NCBI GenBank assembly: GCA_024220505.1
Contig: JAKZZE010000031.1
Span: forward strand, 556,549 to 620,548
DNA from: Rhizopus arrhizus
Lineage: Eukaryota; Mucoromycota; Mucoromycetes; Mucorales; Rhizopodaceae
Length of the DNA stretch: 64,000 nucleotides
Reading direction: 5' to 3'
The notes beneath the pieces are model-generated. The model worked only from the letters and a program-made list of their open reading frames with translations, was not told where the DNA came from and ran no database searches. This document shows, one piece after another, positions 31,982 to 42,506 of this stretch (positions are counted from its first letter, which is position 1; the number at the start of each line of letters is the position of its first letter). Both the position numbers and the translations under genes were made by a program.

Positions 31982-33329
31982 TTAATCAAAAAGTTCTTTG
32001 GTTTCATCATCCAGATCATCTAAAGTAACTCGTTGCTGCTCCGACCTCCATTGTGTATTTGGGAATGAGTACGGTTTAAGTCTGTTACCGTGAACCCTTC
32101 TAATTTTAGTATCCATCACATTGTTGCTTTTTATATGATAGGTTCCCTTGCCTAAGCTGTTCTGGATGATATATGGCCCTTCCCATTTGTCCTGTAGTTT
32201 TCCAGACCAAGAAGTGGATAAGTAATCTTTGTACAATAGCACGATGTCCCCAATATTAAAAGAAGGCTTCAGTTCTTTCCTTTGATCTAGAAGTTTGTTT
32301 TCTATAGCCTTTTTTTGAGCTGTCTGTGTAGTTTTGATGGCTTTGGTAGCCTGTTCCCTGATTCTATTTAGATTGTGTATCTGATGTGCTGTTCTGTGGA
32401 ACAATGTTGCTTCAAATTTTGGTGAACTCTTTTCATATATTTGATGTTTCATATCAAAAGGAGTTTTGGGTTCGTATCCATACAATAAGAAAAACGGACT
32501 TTGTTTGGTAGTAGATTGTTTCATAGATCGATAGGCAAATATTGCCGCAGGTAGGTATTGATCCCAATCTTTCTTTTCATTGTCATCTCGACGTTGCAAA
32601 ATTTGACCTAGGGTACGGTTAAATCGTTCGATAAGGCCATTACTCTGTGGATTATAGGGTGTTGTTGTTTTATGAATAATTGAATAGTTTCGACACACTT
32701 GACGTATCAAATCACTTAAAAAGGGTTTGCCATTATCAGATACTAATATCGTTGGGCATCCATGTCGACATATGATCTCCTCGTATAAAAATAGAGCTAT
32801 TTCTGATGATGTCTGAAAACGCATTGGTCTGGCTTCAACGTATTTTGTCAGGTAATCTATTCCAACAATTATGTATCGATATCCCGCTCTTGATGTTTGT
32901 ACATGCTTTACATCTAGTGCAATTCGATCAAAGGGCTTTGTGGAAACAGGTACTGGATACAGTTCTTCTCTAAGCGATTTACTTCCGTGCATCTGGCATC
33001 GAGGACATTTTTTAATATATTCTTGTATATCGTAGGACATTTTTTCCCAAAAATATCGAGTGGCAATTTTGTGTAACGTGTTATTGTATGCGAGATGGAC
33101 CTCCCAATGGGTGTTGATGGTATGTGTGCATTATGTCCTCTGCTTCTTCCTGATTAAGGACTTTGCGAATAATTCCATTCGTAGTATTGTAACGATATAA
33201 ATTATCCTTGTAGATTGTGTAATTGATTGATTCTTTTTCGAGATATCTCTTTTGCTTGTTTGTTGTATTGCCTGGAATTTTCAGTGTCACCAGATATTGT
33301 TTCAACATCTGTATTTTTTCATTTTCCAT
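31982..33329 (-). pseudogene. Gy-E integrase, separate ORF with one frameshift
   Basis: Starts at its own ATG (33329, MENEKIQMLKQYL) after the RNase H stop, rather than continuing the RT frame. The HHCC zinc region spans a one-base frameshift at about 33095: HTYHQHPLGG before it, then HKIATRYFWEKM and KKCPRCQMHGSK after it. Core D, D, E: IIVGIDYLTKYVEARP, ILVSDNGKPF, SNGLIERFNRT. The downstream part has a GPY-like segment (DKWEGPYIIQNSLGKGTY) and ends RVTLDDLDDETKELFD without a chromodomain, unlike Gy-B and Gy-C. This puts Gy-D and Gy-E in a different gypsy lineage. Confidence 0.88.
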
Positions 33330-33526
33330 TTTTTTGTATTACGTTTGATGATGTTTGTGTTTGTATGATATTGTGTGAATTCAGATAAATTTTTTTTTGA
33401 TTTGATTTGATTCTGTTTTTGAAGATTTTGTTACAATTTTGTTTCAACTACCCCTCCCAGCCGCCTTGTAGTATAATATTTTTTTTTTTTTTTTTTGTAA
33501 TGGTAGAAATTTTTTGTGTCTAATAT
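33330..33526 (-). other. RNase H-integrase spacer with internal polypurine tract
   Basis: Between the RNase H stop and the integrase ATG the minus strand carries GGCGGCTGGGAGGGGTAG (about 33450-33470), a purine-rich tract resembling the PPTs in front of the LTRs of Gy-B and Gy-C, plus long A/T-runs. It could serve as a central polypurine tract; that is inference. Confidence 0.4.
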
Positions 33527-36500
33527 CCTAGCCTTGATAGAAAATCAGCGCTTTCATTGACTCGTCCAGGACGGTATTTGATTTCGTATTCGTATTCTGA
33601 TAAAATGGTAATCCATCTTGCTATGATGCCAGTCGGATTGTTGTATTAAGTAAACCTTTTAAGGCCGAATGATCTGTTATAATTTTAAATCTTTTTCCCA
33701 AGAGATATGGTCTGAATTTCTTTACTGCCCAGATCACAGCTAAACATTCTAGCTTCGAGACTCCATAGTTTATCTCACTAGATTTTAAGCTTCTACTTGC
33801 ATATATGATTGGATGCTCATGCCCATTATCAGTCCAGTTGTGTCAAGATACATCCCAAGGACCATTTCTAGATGCGTCAGTCACCAAGATAAAGTCGCGA
33901 TTAAAGTCGGGCCTTGCTAATACCGGTGCTTGTGTCAACAGTTTTTTGAGTAATTCAAAAGATTCAGTGGTCTTGTTAGTCCATGGTATCTTTTTTGAGG
34001 TTTTTGTTTGATCATGTAAAGGACGTGCGATTGCTGCAAAGTTTTTGATAAATCGCCGATAGTATGACGCTAGTCCAAGAAATCCCCTTATTTGCGTGAG
34101 AGTTTTTGGCACAGGATAGTTTTGTATTTTTTCTATCTTGCTTGGGTCTGTCTGTATTCCAGTGCTTGTAACAATATACCCGAGAAACTTCAGGTGATCC
34201 TTAAAAAAGAAGCATTTCTCTGGATTCAACTTTAAGTTGGCAATTTGGATACAGTTAAAAACTTGTTCGATATGTATGAGATGTTCATGTATGTTGTGAG
34301 AGTATACATTCAAATCGTCAATATAGGCAACCTAGACATTTGTTTATCAAGGATCTGAAGCAAAGGTCTATGAGGCGTTGAAATGTAGCAGGCGAATTAA
34401 CTAACCCCATAGGCAAAGTGTTGTAACTGTAGACACCATATTTTGTAGTAAATGCCGTGAGTTCTTTGCTATTCTCTTCCATGGGTATTTGATGAAAACC
34501 AGGCCCTCATGTCTAAAGCAGAAAATACTTTTGCCTTTCCCAGAGTATCTAGCAAGTCATCAATCCTTGGTAGGGGATACGAATCTTTTTTTGTCACCGC
34601 GTTCAGTTTTCGATAGTCAATAACCATACGGTATTCTCCATTTTTTTTCTTGACTAAGATTACGGGTGCTGCCCACGGACTGTTTGAGGGTGCTATTACT
34701 CCTAACTTACAATATTTCTCCAATTCTTTTTGAAGATAGTCTGATTCAATAGGACTGAGCCGATAAGGCCTGTGACTAATAGGTGGTGTATTCTCTTCTA
34801 TGGTTATTTTATGTTGTATTAGTGGCGTACATCCAATGGTATCATTATTCCAATCAAATATATCTTTATATTTATGTATGAGCTTTCGTAATTTCTTTTC
34901 GATTTTCTTCTCTATTTTTCCAACTTCTAATTTAGCGTATTCTTCTGAATCAATTACTTCATCATCATCTTCATCGTTTGAATGTGTCTCTTCTAGTACA
35001 AACAGATCATGGTTTCTATTGAGTTGATAGGCTTGTATCATTTCTTCATTTTCCAAATTGTATTCTTCTATTCTTCCTATTTCTTCATACGGTTGTAAAT
35101 GTATATCAAGTTCGGATCGATTGTATAAATGTATTTCAATATTTCTTTTGTTAATTATGATATTTGAATTCATGTCGAAATATCCTGTCGCTTCTAAGAC
35201 TTTTTTGTTTATAATTTCAAAACTGTAGGTGAATTTCCTTTGTTCTTTGGGTGTTCTATCTATATAGAATGTGCTTGAAGTATATGCTTTGATTATCATT
35301 CCTTCTTTGGGTGCGCGAATTATCTTTTCGGTTTCTTCAACTAACACCTCTATTTTTGTTCCTTATCTTGTTCTAGCACTAACAATGTATCAGAGCTATT
35401 TTTCTCATGTTCTTCTTCTGATGATTCGTCTTCTGCCGAGTAATCCTCGTCAAAGTTTTCTTCAGAGGTGGATAACTCTTCTGAGTATACATCTGTTGTG
35501 TCGTCTTCAAAATGCACTCTTTTAGGTGAAGAATTGGTTAAACTAATAGGATTTTGATAGCTTTGGGTGTAGGTGACCATCTTTGGTACTCTTTCTTTTT
35601 TTTCGCCAGAATGTTATTGGTAATTCAGCCTTTTGATCTTTGTAAGCCACCTTCAGCGTACTACTGTTAAAGTCTATCTTTGCTTTGGCTCGATTCAACC
35701 AGTTATTTCCGATTATAAAATGTGAAGGACATGAAGGTAATACTTCTACATTGCAAGGTATGACTATATTTTCTTTAACTTCTATTGGCACATCATATAT
35801 AATTCCTAATGCAGGTTGTTTGGTTCCGTTTCCTAAGGTAAATATACTTTCTGAAGGTGCGTCGATTTTTAATTTTAATGCATCGGCTAATGCTTTTGAC
35901 ATACATGTTTTTGCTGCTCCACAGTCAATCAAAGTTTTAACATTATGATCACCAATGCTTGTTTTAGAATATACAGCCGTAGTGTTTATGTCTTCATCTT
36001 CCATTATAGCCATTGTCTGTTGAGTTTCATTTGTTTTAGTAGTCATTCTTTTGGGTCTACATGCTCCAATTAATTCTCTTCGATATCTGGGTGTAGAAGA
36101 AATCAGATCTCGTACAGATATGTTTGCAGGTTTATCTAGCACGTCTGTTACTATGTCATAAGAAACGTCAGGCTGTGTTCTCTTTTTCGGTGTCCTCCTT
36201 CTAATAGGTTCAATTGGTAGGTCCGTATCCATTTCTACATTATGTGTTGCGGTCATTTGACTGTTGGTTGTCGGTTTGATTTCTTCAAGATGACTTCGTG
36301 TGATGACTTTCCTATTTGTGGTTGATTCTTTTGCTGGTTTCTTTTGATTTGGAAGTTTGGATTTCGTATAAGGTACTCCTCTTCTGACTTCAGGGGGCTT
36401 TTCTGGTCTGATAGCCGAGTATAGCTCTTTGTCAGTATATTCCTCTTCATTTTGGGTTAATATAGCGTTTAATTGTTGTGTTGATTGTTGTTGTTGTTTG

Positions 36501-36571
36501 TTAATGGATTTTTTTATATTTTGGGTGTCCGATTGACCATTGTTTTCTTTATAAACAACCGACCCATTCAG
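33527..36571 (-). pseudogene. Gy-E protease-RT-RNase H, several frameshifts
   Basis: The -1 frame after the slippery site reads LNGSVVYKENNGQS and goes open into the protease (KTLIDCGAAKTCMS, an unusual D-C-G active site; FIIGNNWLNRAK). A shift in an A-run at about 35595 leads to an acidic spacer (SEEEHEKNSSD). The RT then follows with [33 protein letters not shown] motifs and FSALDMRA. A one-base insertion at about 34517 and another shift near 34327 separate this from the catalytic YIDD, then LKLNPEKCFFFKDHLKFLGY. RNase H shows LVTDASRNG, KLECLAVIWAVKKF and TDHSALKGL with further shifts, ending at a TAG near 33527. It is dead as given, though all domains are recognisable. Confidence 0.85.
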
Positions 36572-37935
36572 TTTTTTGCCGGTTGGCTTTGTTGTTGTTC
36601 ATGTTGATATGTAAAGGGTTGATTATTGTAGTTGCTATTTGACTCCTTGCGGTTATACTCTGATCTATTGTTGTAATCACCGTTGTTTCTGCTTTGGTTG
36701 TGTCCACTACTATTGTAACTATTGCGATTGTTGAAGCTATTATATCCGTTGTTATACCCACTGTTATTATATCCGCCATTGCTATTGTATCCATTATTAT
36801 TATTATATCCATTACTGTTGTTATATCTTCCGTTGTTGTATCCATTACTATTGTTGTATCTATTACTATTGTTGTATCCATTACTGTTGTTGTATCCATT
36901 ACTGTTGTTGTATCCATTACTGTTGTTGTATCCATTACTGTTGTTGTATCCATTACTGCCATCATTGTTCCGATAATTATTCCTATTGTTGCGATTGTTG
37001 AATCTATTTTGACTACTGTGGTATCCTTGACCAGTAAGTTCATTTCGTATAGCCTGTTGTATCATTCCAAAAAGGTCCTGCTGATCATTGGGTTGCAGCG
37101 GATTATTATGGTTATTACTAGTAGTATGATAAGCATAATACTTTGAATCATTAGGTTGTCCAATTATATCCATAGTACTTAATTGATTAGGTACGACATA
37201 TGGTTGTCTTGTTTTATGATGAGATCGGACATCATTGATTGTGATAAATTGTGTTGGCCTTTCTTCAGTATCTATCAATTCAATGTTGTGGTTGTTGATA
37301 TTATGATGACTATGATAAGCATTATCATCGTGATAAATTAATGCATTGTTAATATTGCGAGGAATAAATGGATTATCAACCATTGCAATTTTTCGTGGTC
37401 TATTTGCATTCCACCATCCTTCAGCATGGTTAATCCAATCCTGGAATGTCTTTGAACTACATTGGATACAGAACTGTTTGATTTCCCGCAATAATCCAGC
37501 ACGGAATCGACTTTGAACTACCTCTTCGCTAGTAATATTGGCCAGGTCGGCGGCTTCTCGTAGTCTAGCCAAGAAAATCTGAGGGTGTTCTTGATCACCT
37601 TGATACATCTCATTGAATTCTAATTCATAGCTTTGTATTAGTTCAGGGGTGATATAATGTTCTTTCAGCTTTTCAATAGCCATATCATATGTGAGTTCTG
37701 TATTTTCCTTGAGTATAACATTTTCGTAATATATTTTTGCTGCACGTCGTAATTGGGACTTGAGAATAACAAGTTTGCGCGAATCATTATGTGTATTACT
37801 GATAGCGAGGAAAGATTCTAGTATCTCCAAGAAATGTCGAAAATCTTCTCCTTCATAACCATGGAATTCAATTAGTCTGGGACGATATCCTTGGTTGCTG
37901 ACTGAGGCCAACGCGTTTTGTCCTGCTGTATTCAT
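36568..37935 (-). CDS. Gy-E gag with Asn/Tyr-rich repeats
   Basis: 455 residues from the ATG at 37935. The capsid-like core parallels Gy-D (LIEFHGYEGEDFRHFLEILE, NEMYQGDQEHPQIFLARL, DWINHAEGWWNANRP). The C-terminal ~150 residues contain an 18-bp minisatellite coding repeated SNGYNN units (about 36838-36957) in a low-complexity Asn/Gly/Tyr tail; no zinc knuckle. The frame ends GCA AAA AAC TGA, i.e. a slippery heptamer immediately before the stop, with pol in -1. Confidence 0.9.
   Translation of the reverse strand: MNTAGQNALASVSNQGYRPRLIEFHGYEGEDFRHFLEILESFLAISNTHNDSRKLVILKSQLRRAAKIYYENVILKENTELTYDMAIEKLKEHYITPELIQSYELEFNEMYQGDQEHPQIFLARLREAADLANITSEEVVQSRFRAGLLREIKQFCIQCSSKTFQDWINHAEGWWNANRPRKIAMVDNPFIPRNINNALIYHDDNAYHSHHNINNHNIELIDTEERPTQFITINDVRSHHKTRQPYVVPNQLSTMDIIGQPNDSKYYAYHTTSNNHNNPLQPNDQQDLFGMIQQAIRNELTGQGYHSSQNRFNNRNNRNNYRNNDGSNGYNNSNGYNNSNGYNNSNGYNNSNGYNNSNRYNNSNGYNNGRYNNSNGYNNNNGYNSNGGYNNSGYNNGYNSFNNRNSYNSSGHNQSRNNGDYNNRSEYNRKESNSNYNNQPFTYQHEQQQSQPAKN
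36571..36577 (-). promoter_or_regulatory. Putative -1 ribosomal frameshift site, Gy-E
   Basis: Minus strand A AAA AAC, phased with gag (GCA AAA AAC TGA) and directly followed by the gag stop. The -1 frame is open from here through the protease. Seven bases downstream, GTCGGTTG can pair with CAATC-GGAC about 20 bases later (8 pairs with one bulge), a possible stimulatory stem; it is not conserved in Gy-D. Confidence 0.7.
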
Positions 37936-38040
37936 TGTTGCTAATAAGTGTTCTGAAATTGTAGAATCGATTTTGAATATAATTTTTTTTTTTGAAGTTT
38001 TCTGTAGTTTGTTGATTTATTTGCTGTTTTTAATTGATTT

Positions 38041-38061
38041 TCCCTCGTAGTGACCACCAAA
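38041..38061 (-). promoter_or_regulatory. Primer-binding site of Gy-E
   Basis: Minus strand TTTGGTGGTCACTACGAGGG immediately after the 5' LTR, identical to that of Gy-D. Confidence 0.8.
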
Positions 38062-38656
38062 TGTGAGATTGGAGTTTATAGGGTTTTTTATGGTGTTAAA
38101 TAGGTTTGATTTAAGAGAGGCTTGATATAAGATCAAAGATTTAAGTAGGATTTGATTCCAAAAAGAGTATTGATTTGAATATAAGTTGCTTGAGTAAAGT
38201 GACCACCAGATCTTATAAGTAGATCAAACTGTTTTGAATAAAATAAAAATAAAAAGGTAAAATAAAGATAAAATAAAATAAAAAGGATTTACAATGAAGT
38301 GTATATACTTCAAGGGACTTCTTGTTCTTGATGTTAAGTAAAATAAAAGAAAAACAAAAGAGATTTACTTTGTATGATATTTTATTAAAATGATCAACAA
38401 GTAAAGTAAAATAAAAGTTAAGAGTGAAGTAAGTAAGTAAGCAAGTCTTGTTTGCTGTTAAAATGTCGAGGTATTTATATGTTTTTTGAGTTTTCTGATT
38501 ATCTGTTGTTTTTGGTTTTTAGTGTGGAAAATTTTTGTATGAATCTACATAGCCATCTGAATTCAGACACTGTCTGTATTCATACAGCTTTCTGTATTCA
38601 TACAGTTCTTGTGGTACAATTTTTTTTTTTTATATTTTCCCATTGTGTGTGTTACA
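38062..38656 (-). repeat. 5' LTR of Gy-E
   Basis: 595 bp, matching the 3' LTR at 30478-31078 along its length, with scattered differences. It contains GTGACCACCAGATCTT at 38199 and the CTTCAAGGGACTT hairpin at about 38300. Confidence 0.88.
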
Positions 38657-38833
38657 TTATAACATAAGAGGCGGTTGTTGTATAGTGTAAGGTGGTTGTT
38701 GTAAACTGCAACAATTTAAATTCCGACGTTTCATTCTTGTTTGTTACAGTGTGACATACCAAAAGTGGAGCAAAAGGTATGACACCGCGAAAAAGTACTT
38801 GATTCATATTCTGAAGCAGGGTTCATACTACAA

Positions 38834-38904
38834 GGTCCCACCGAGAATCGAACTCGGATCACCGGATTCAAAGACCGATATGATAACCATTACACTATAG
38901 GACC
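38834..38904 (-). tRNA. tRNA-Gln (anticodon TTG)
   Basis: 71 nt, intronless. Acceptor GGTCCTA pairs with TGGGACC (one G-T). The T-stem CCGAG/CTCGG with loop TTCGATT is perfect. The anticodon loop CTTTGAA gives TTG (38869-38871). The anticodon stem TCGGT/TCCGG has a T-T mismatch next to the loop and one T-G pair. A box-like AGTGTAATGG and B box GAGTTCGATTC are present. Overall it closely resembles eukaryotic tRNA-Gln. A Pol III terminator-like TTTTT lies about 40 nt downstream (38790-38794). It lies 59 bp from the D1 element and 177 bp from the Gy-E LTR. Confidence 0.93.
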
Positions 38905-38962
38905 ACGTGTTTGTTGATATGTGGCTAAATTCGCCTCTTCGTCCTCCATTTAATCACGTGTT

Positions 38963-41643
38963 CACTGCAAATAATTGGTGATTTTCAGCGTTATCAGTCA
39001 TTTGCAGTCATTTCTAACATCAAAATTTCAACGATTTGAACAACATTGAATAAACGAAAAAAATTAAAATGCTCTGTATTGCACCTTTTTGAATTTTGAA
39101 AAAAGATTTAGGTGCGAAAAAAATAAAGAAATTTAATAATTTTATTATTTTTTTTGTGGTGTAAGTATTCATAGAGTTATTCATGTTTTAAAAAAGTGTC
39201 TTTTTTTTTTCAAATAGTCTCTTTTTGGAAAGTCTGTTCTCCTCTATCGTTGAAAGACCGATGTTTTCTTTTTTTTATTTTTGAGGGCAAGATGCGGAAA
39301 ACAAAAACACATTGTAATTATTTTGATCAGAAGAATACATATTAGGAAGGCAGTCTGTGCTTTTTAGCTTAGCTCATTAGAAACTTGTAACAGAACGTAG
39401 CAAAATAGTTGCGTTTGGGAAAAAAAAAAGAAGCTGAAAAATTAAAAGTAAAAAAAAAAAAAAAAAGACAAAGTTAAAGAAAAAGACTGAGTAAAAAAAA
39501 AAAAAAAAAAAAAAAGAATATAGCAATAAAAGGTTCCTTATTCAAATGAAAACAATAACCTAACAGTAAACATGTTTTATAAAAATACAAATGCTTTTAC
39601 ATTATAACAAAAAAATACGTGTATATTCTAAAAAGAATAAAAAAAAAAAGAAGCTTTGTTAACATCTTGTTACAAGGCAATTATAATTAATAGATACATG
39701 AACAGTTTTTTTGTTTTTCAAGTAAATAGATTGCTTTATTATTTTTTTTATGACAAATAATATAAAAGAATATATGTTTTTAAGCTTATACTAGTTCATT
39801 ACTTACTTTATGTTTGCACATAGGTGTAATTTGCCATTAGCCATTAGCCATCAGCCATTAGAGATGTTAACATTGCCAGCTTCCTTTACCAAAAAGGGCT
39901 TTTCAACAATAAGCAACAATATAAGTTTGATATTCTTATAGTTTTATCGTGTTGGAAAGAACAACTTTGCTCATGAGGTTCATGTTCGTCATCCGAATGT
40001 GTCCCATTAGGAATTCCTAATGTAAAAAAAAAAAAAAAAGAAACCGACATTAGACTTGGTTGTTATTACTTTTTTATAAACTTACATATGATCAATACTT
40101 GAGCATTCTTTTTTATCTTTTGTACCTTTGACATCTAGTATATTCCATGAAACAAAACAAGGGAGAAAAAAAAAGATATTGTTTTACTGCTATAATTTGT
40201 TAAGATACCGACCTTTTTTTTTTATTTCAAGTAAAAAAAAAAAGAAAAAATAATATCCTCCACGTTAAATATATTGTACGCAAGTAATAAAACTTACTCA
40301 AGCAATGTATCAGTTATCTTTTGGGATACCATTAAATGTAAACTATATGAAAAGCAACAGTTTTTGATTTCTAATATGGATAGACATTGAATAAGTGTAA
40401 CATTGGTAAAATAAGGCTACAAAAAACGCACTTCTGTTGTTTTTTTTTTCTTTTTTCTTCTTCTCTTTTTTATAAAAGGTAAGTTCTTAATATTATATAT
40501 ATTCTATTCCAGCTCTAATGGTACTTGTACTTTAGTAAAATCGTATTTGTTGCTTTCTTTCTATTTGAAATGGTCTTTATAAAGTCTCTTTCCCAGGATT
40601 ATCATTGCTTCTTCTTTTATTTGTTGGTATAAGCTTGACTGGTGTCTTTTTTTCTTTTCTTTCTTTTTAATGGTCCATCTAAAGCAAGGTACTATTACTT
40701 TTACTACATACACTCAATAGCTAATAATTATTATAGATGCGTGCTGCTTTTTTAGTTGTTTGTATACCCTTAGCTAGTTTTCTTCCCATGGTCTATCTAA
40801 AGTAAGGTACTATTACTTTCACGATATATACACGATAGCTAATAAATGTTATAGGTGAATGCTGCTTTGCTTTGGCCTCTTCTATCTCTTTTCTGTCTTT
40901 GCTTTGGTTCTAAAGTACTGATGTCTTTTCTTTTGCTTTGAGTGCTCAAGTCCTTGAATCCTTGAATCCTTGAATCCTTGAATCCTTGTGTCTCTGAATC
41001 CTTGAGCTTGGCTTTTTTTTTTTTTTTTTCTTTTTTTTTCTTTTGAGAACTTTTTGAGTTCCACGAGACTAGTTGATATATTTTTAGATTAGATGCTGCT
41101 ATTCTGGTGACATTAGGTAAGTCAACTACACTTTTAAAACGCTACAAGCAAAGAAATATCATATTTTGTTATTATTATTTTATTCAAATAAAAAAAAAAG
41201 CTATTTTTTATAAACAAAATCCCTATTTTTTTGTATATATAAAGCAATATTTATTGCAATATGAATGGTCAATAAAGAAGTATATAAGCTATATGAGTGG
41301 TTCATAAAGAAGTATATAAGGCAATAGGAGTGTTCGATGAAGAAGTATATAAGGCAATATGAGCGGTCGATAAAAGAACAAAAAGACAGATAAAGTAATG
41401 TTTTAAAACGTATCATTCGTTGCTCAAATGTTGACTAGTATTAATTGAAACGTAAAAAATGCTTTGGTAAAAGAACACTAAATGACATCCTCTTGCTTGC
41501 GTAAAAGTTATTTAACGATTACTGAACTGCATCGAAAATCGTTTAAAAGAGCAATAAAATTCCGTGGAGTTGCGTTAAACTTCGCGTTGTTGCGCTCATT
41601 TATGCTAAAAAACTACGTTTAATATCTCCAATTATTTGCAGTG
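38963..41643. mobile_element. D1: non-coding element with inverted CACTGCAAATAATTGG ends
   Basis: 2681 bp. The left end is CACTGCAAATAATTGG (38963-38978) and the right end is its exact reverse complement (41628-41643). GTT flanks both sides. There is no open frame of interest: the body is rich in A and T homopolymers, has a ~120-bp degenerate tandem duplication (about 40670-40870), a TCCTTGAA octamer array (about 40951-40990) and three or four ~35-bp units of GAAGTATATAAGGCAATATG at 41270-41380. It is homologous along its length to D2 and holds the empty sites for both insertions in D2. It is probably a non-autonomous DNA transposon. Confidence 0.7.
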
Positions 41644-42108
41644 GTTTTGCGGACCGGATGGATGTTGTTCGGATCGGGCAGTATTTTCTTATTGTTTGGT
41701 GCTTTTATGGCTGTATTGGAAAATAGTGTGGAGTTACACAGATGGGCTGTTTAGCACAGACGCGAGAAATACTAGAGTTCCTGCAAGGCTAATTACTTAT
41801 GAATATCCTATTGTGCCTAAAGGAATACAATGTCAAAAACTCAGTTGATTTAGAAGAACGAGAAATAACGGAAAGTCAAAAGAGCTTTATTATAAATAGT
41901 GTTGTTGACACAATAATAAACGATATACAGTCTTCTTCCCATTTTTTTATATACTTACTTTACGCTTTAAAGTCTTACTGCCTAAAGAGGTTCCCATACT
42001 AGTAATTGAAAGTTATATTATTCAAGGTAAACATAGTTGGGGAAAACACACATATCATTGTTGAGAAATGGTGTAGTGGATGGAGTGCACCTTTGCGTAG
42101 ATGCTGCC
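41644..42108. other. Unique spacer between D1 and D2
   Basis: 465 bp. Short frames on the plus strand (such as 41636-41848) have no recognisable motif. Nothing else is supported. Confidence 0.4.
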
Positions 42109-42506
42109 CACTGCAAATAATCGTTCCGATTAGGTACCGGATTGCGCAAGATTGCTCTTCTTTTGGGTAACGGATTGTTATTTTTTTTCCTGAAAAAAAT
42201 TAAATCTTGCTGTATTGATCATTTTCGAATTTTGAAAAAAGATTTAGATGCGAAAAAAAAAAAGAAATTTAACGATGTTATTATTTTATTTGTAGGGTAA
42301 ATATTTATAGAGTTATTGATGTTTTTAAAAAAATGTCTTTTTTTACAAATGATCTTTTTTTGGAAAGCGTATTTCTCTCCATTGTTTAAAGGCCGATATT
42401 TTCTTTTCTTTATTTTTGAGGACAAAATGCGGAAAACAAAAACACATTGTAATTATTTTGATCAGAAGAATACATATTAGGAAGGCAGTCTGTGCTTTTT
42501 AGCTTA

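Larger units (their letters stand above)
30478..38656 (-). mobile_element. Gy-E: full-length Ty3/gypsy retrotransposon with two LTRs
   Basis: 8.18 kb on the minus strand: 5' LTR 38656-38062, PBS, gag 37935-36568, -1 frameshift site, PR-RT-RNase H to about 33527, integrase ORF 33329-31982, an extra ORF 31879-31025, 3' LTR 31078-30478. The LTRs are close but show substitutions and small indels. Flanking 5-mers are TATAT (left) and TTATA (right), so a clean duplication is not seen. At least four single-base frameshifts break pol (about 35595, 34517, 34327, 33095) with more in RNase H, so this copy looks inactive unless these are sequence errors. Confidence 0.9.

Noticed and set aside
36694..37146. 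Long Val/Ile-rich and Leu/Tyr-rich frames on the plus strand
   Set aside because: They are antisense readings of the Asn-rich gag minisatellite, not hydrophobic proteins.
30473..38661. A clean 5-bp target-site duplication for Gy-E
   Set aside because: Flanks are TATAT and TTATA; they are similar AT sequence but not identical, so no duplication is claimed.
40951..40990. Regular short repeat array as a CRISPR
   Set aside because: Eight-base units without spacers in a eukaryotic transposon are a microsatellite.
42070..42110. A-box-like TGGTGTAGTGG suggesting a second tRNA gene
   Set aside because: No B box, acceptor stem or plausible anticodon arm follows; no tRNA fold can be drawn.
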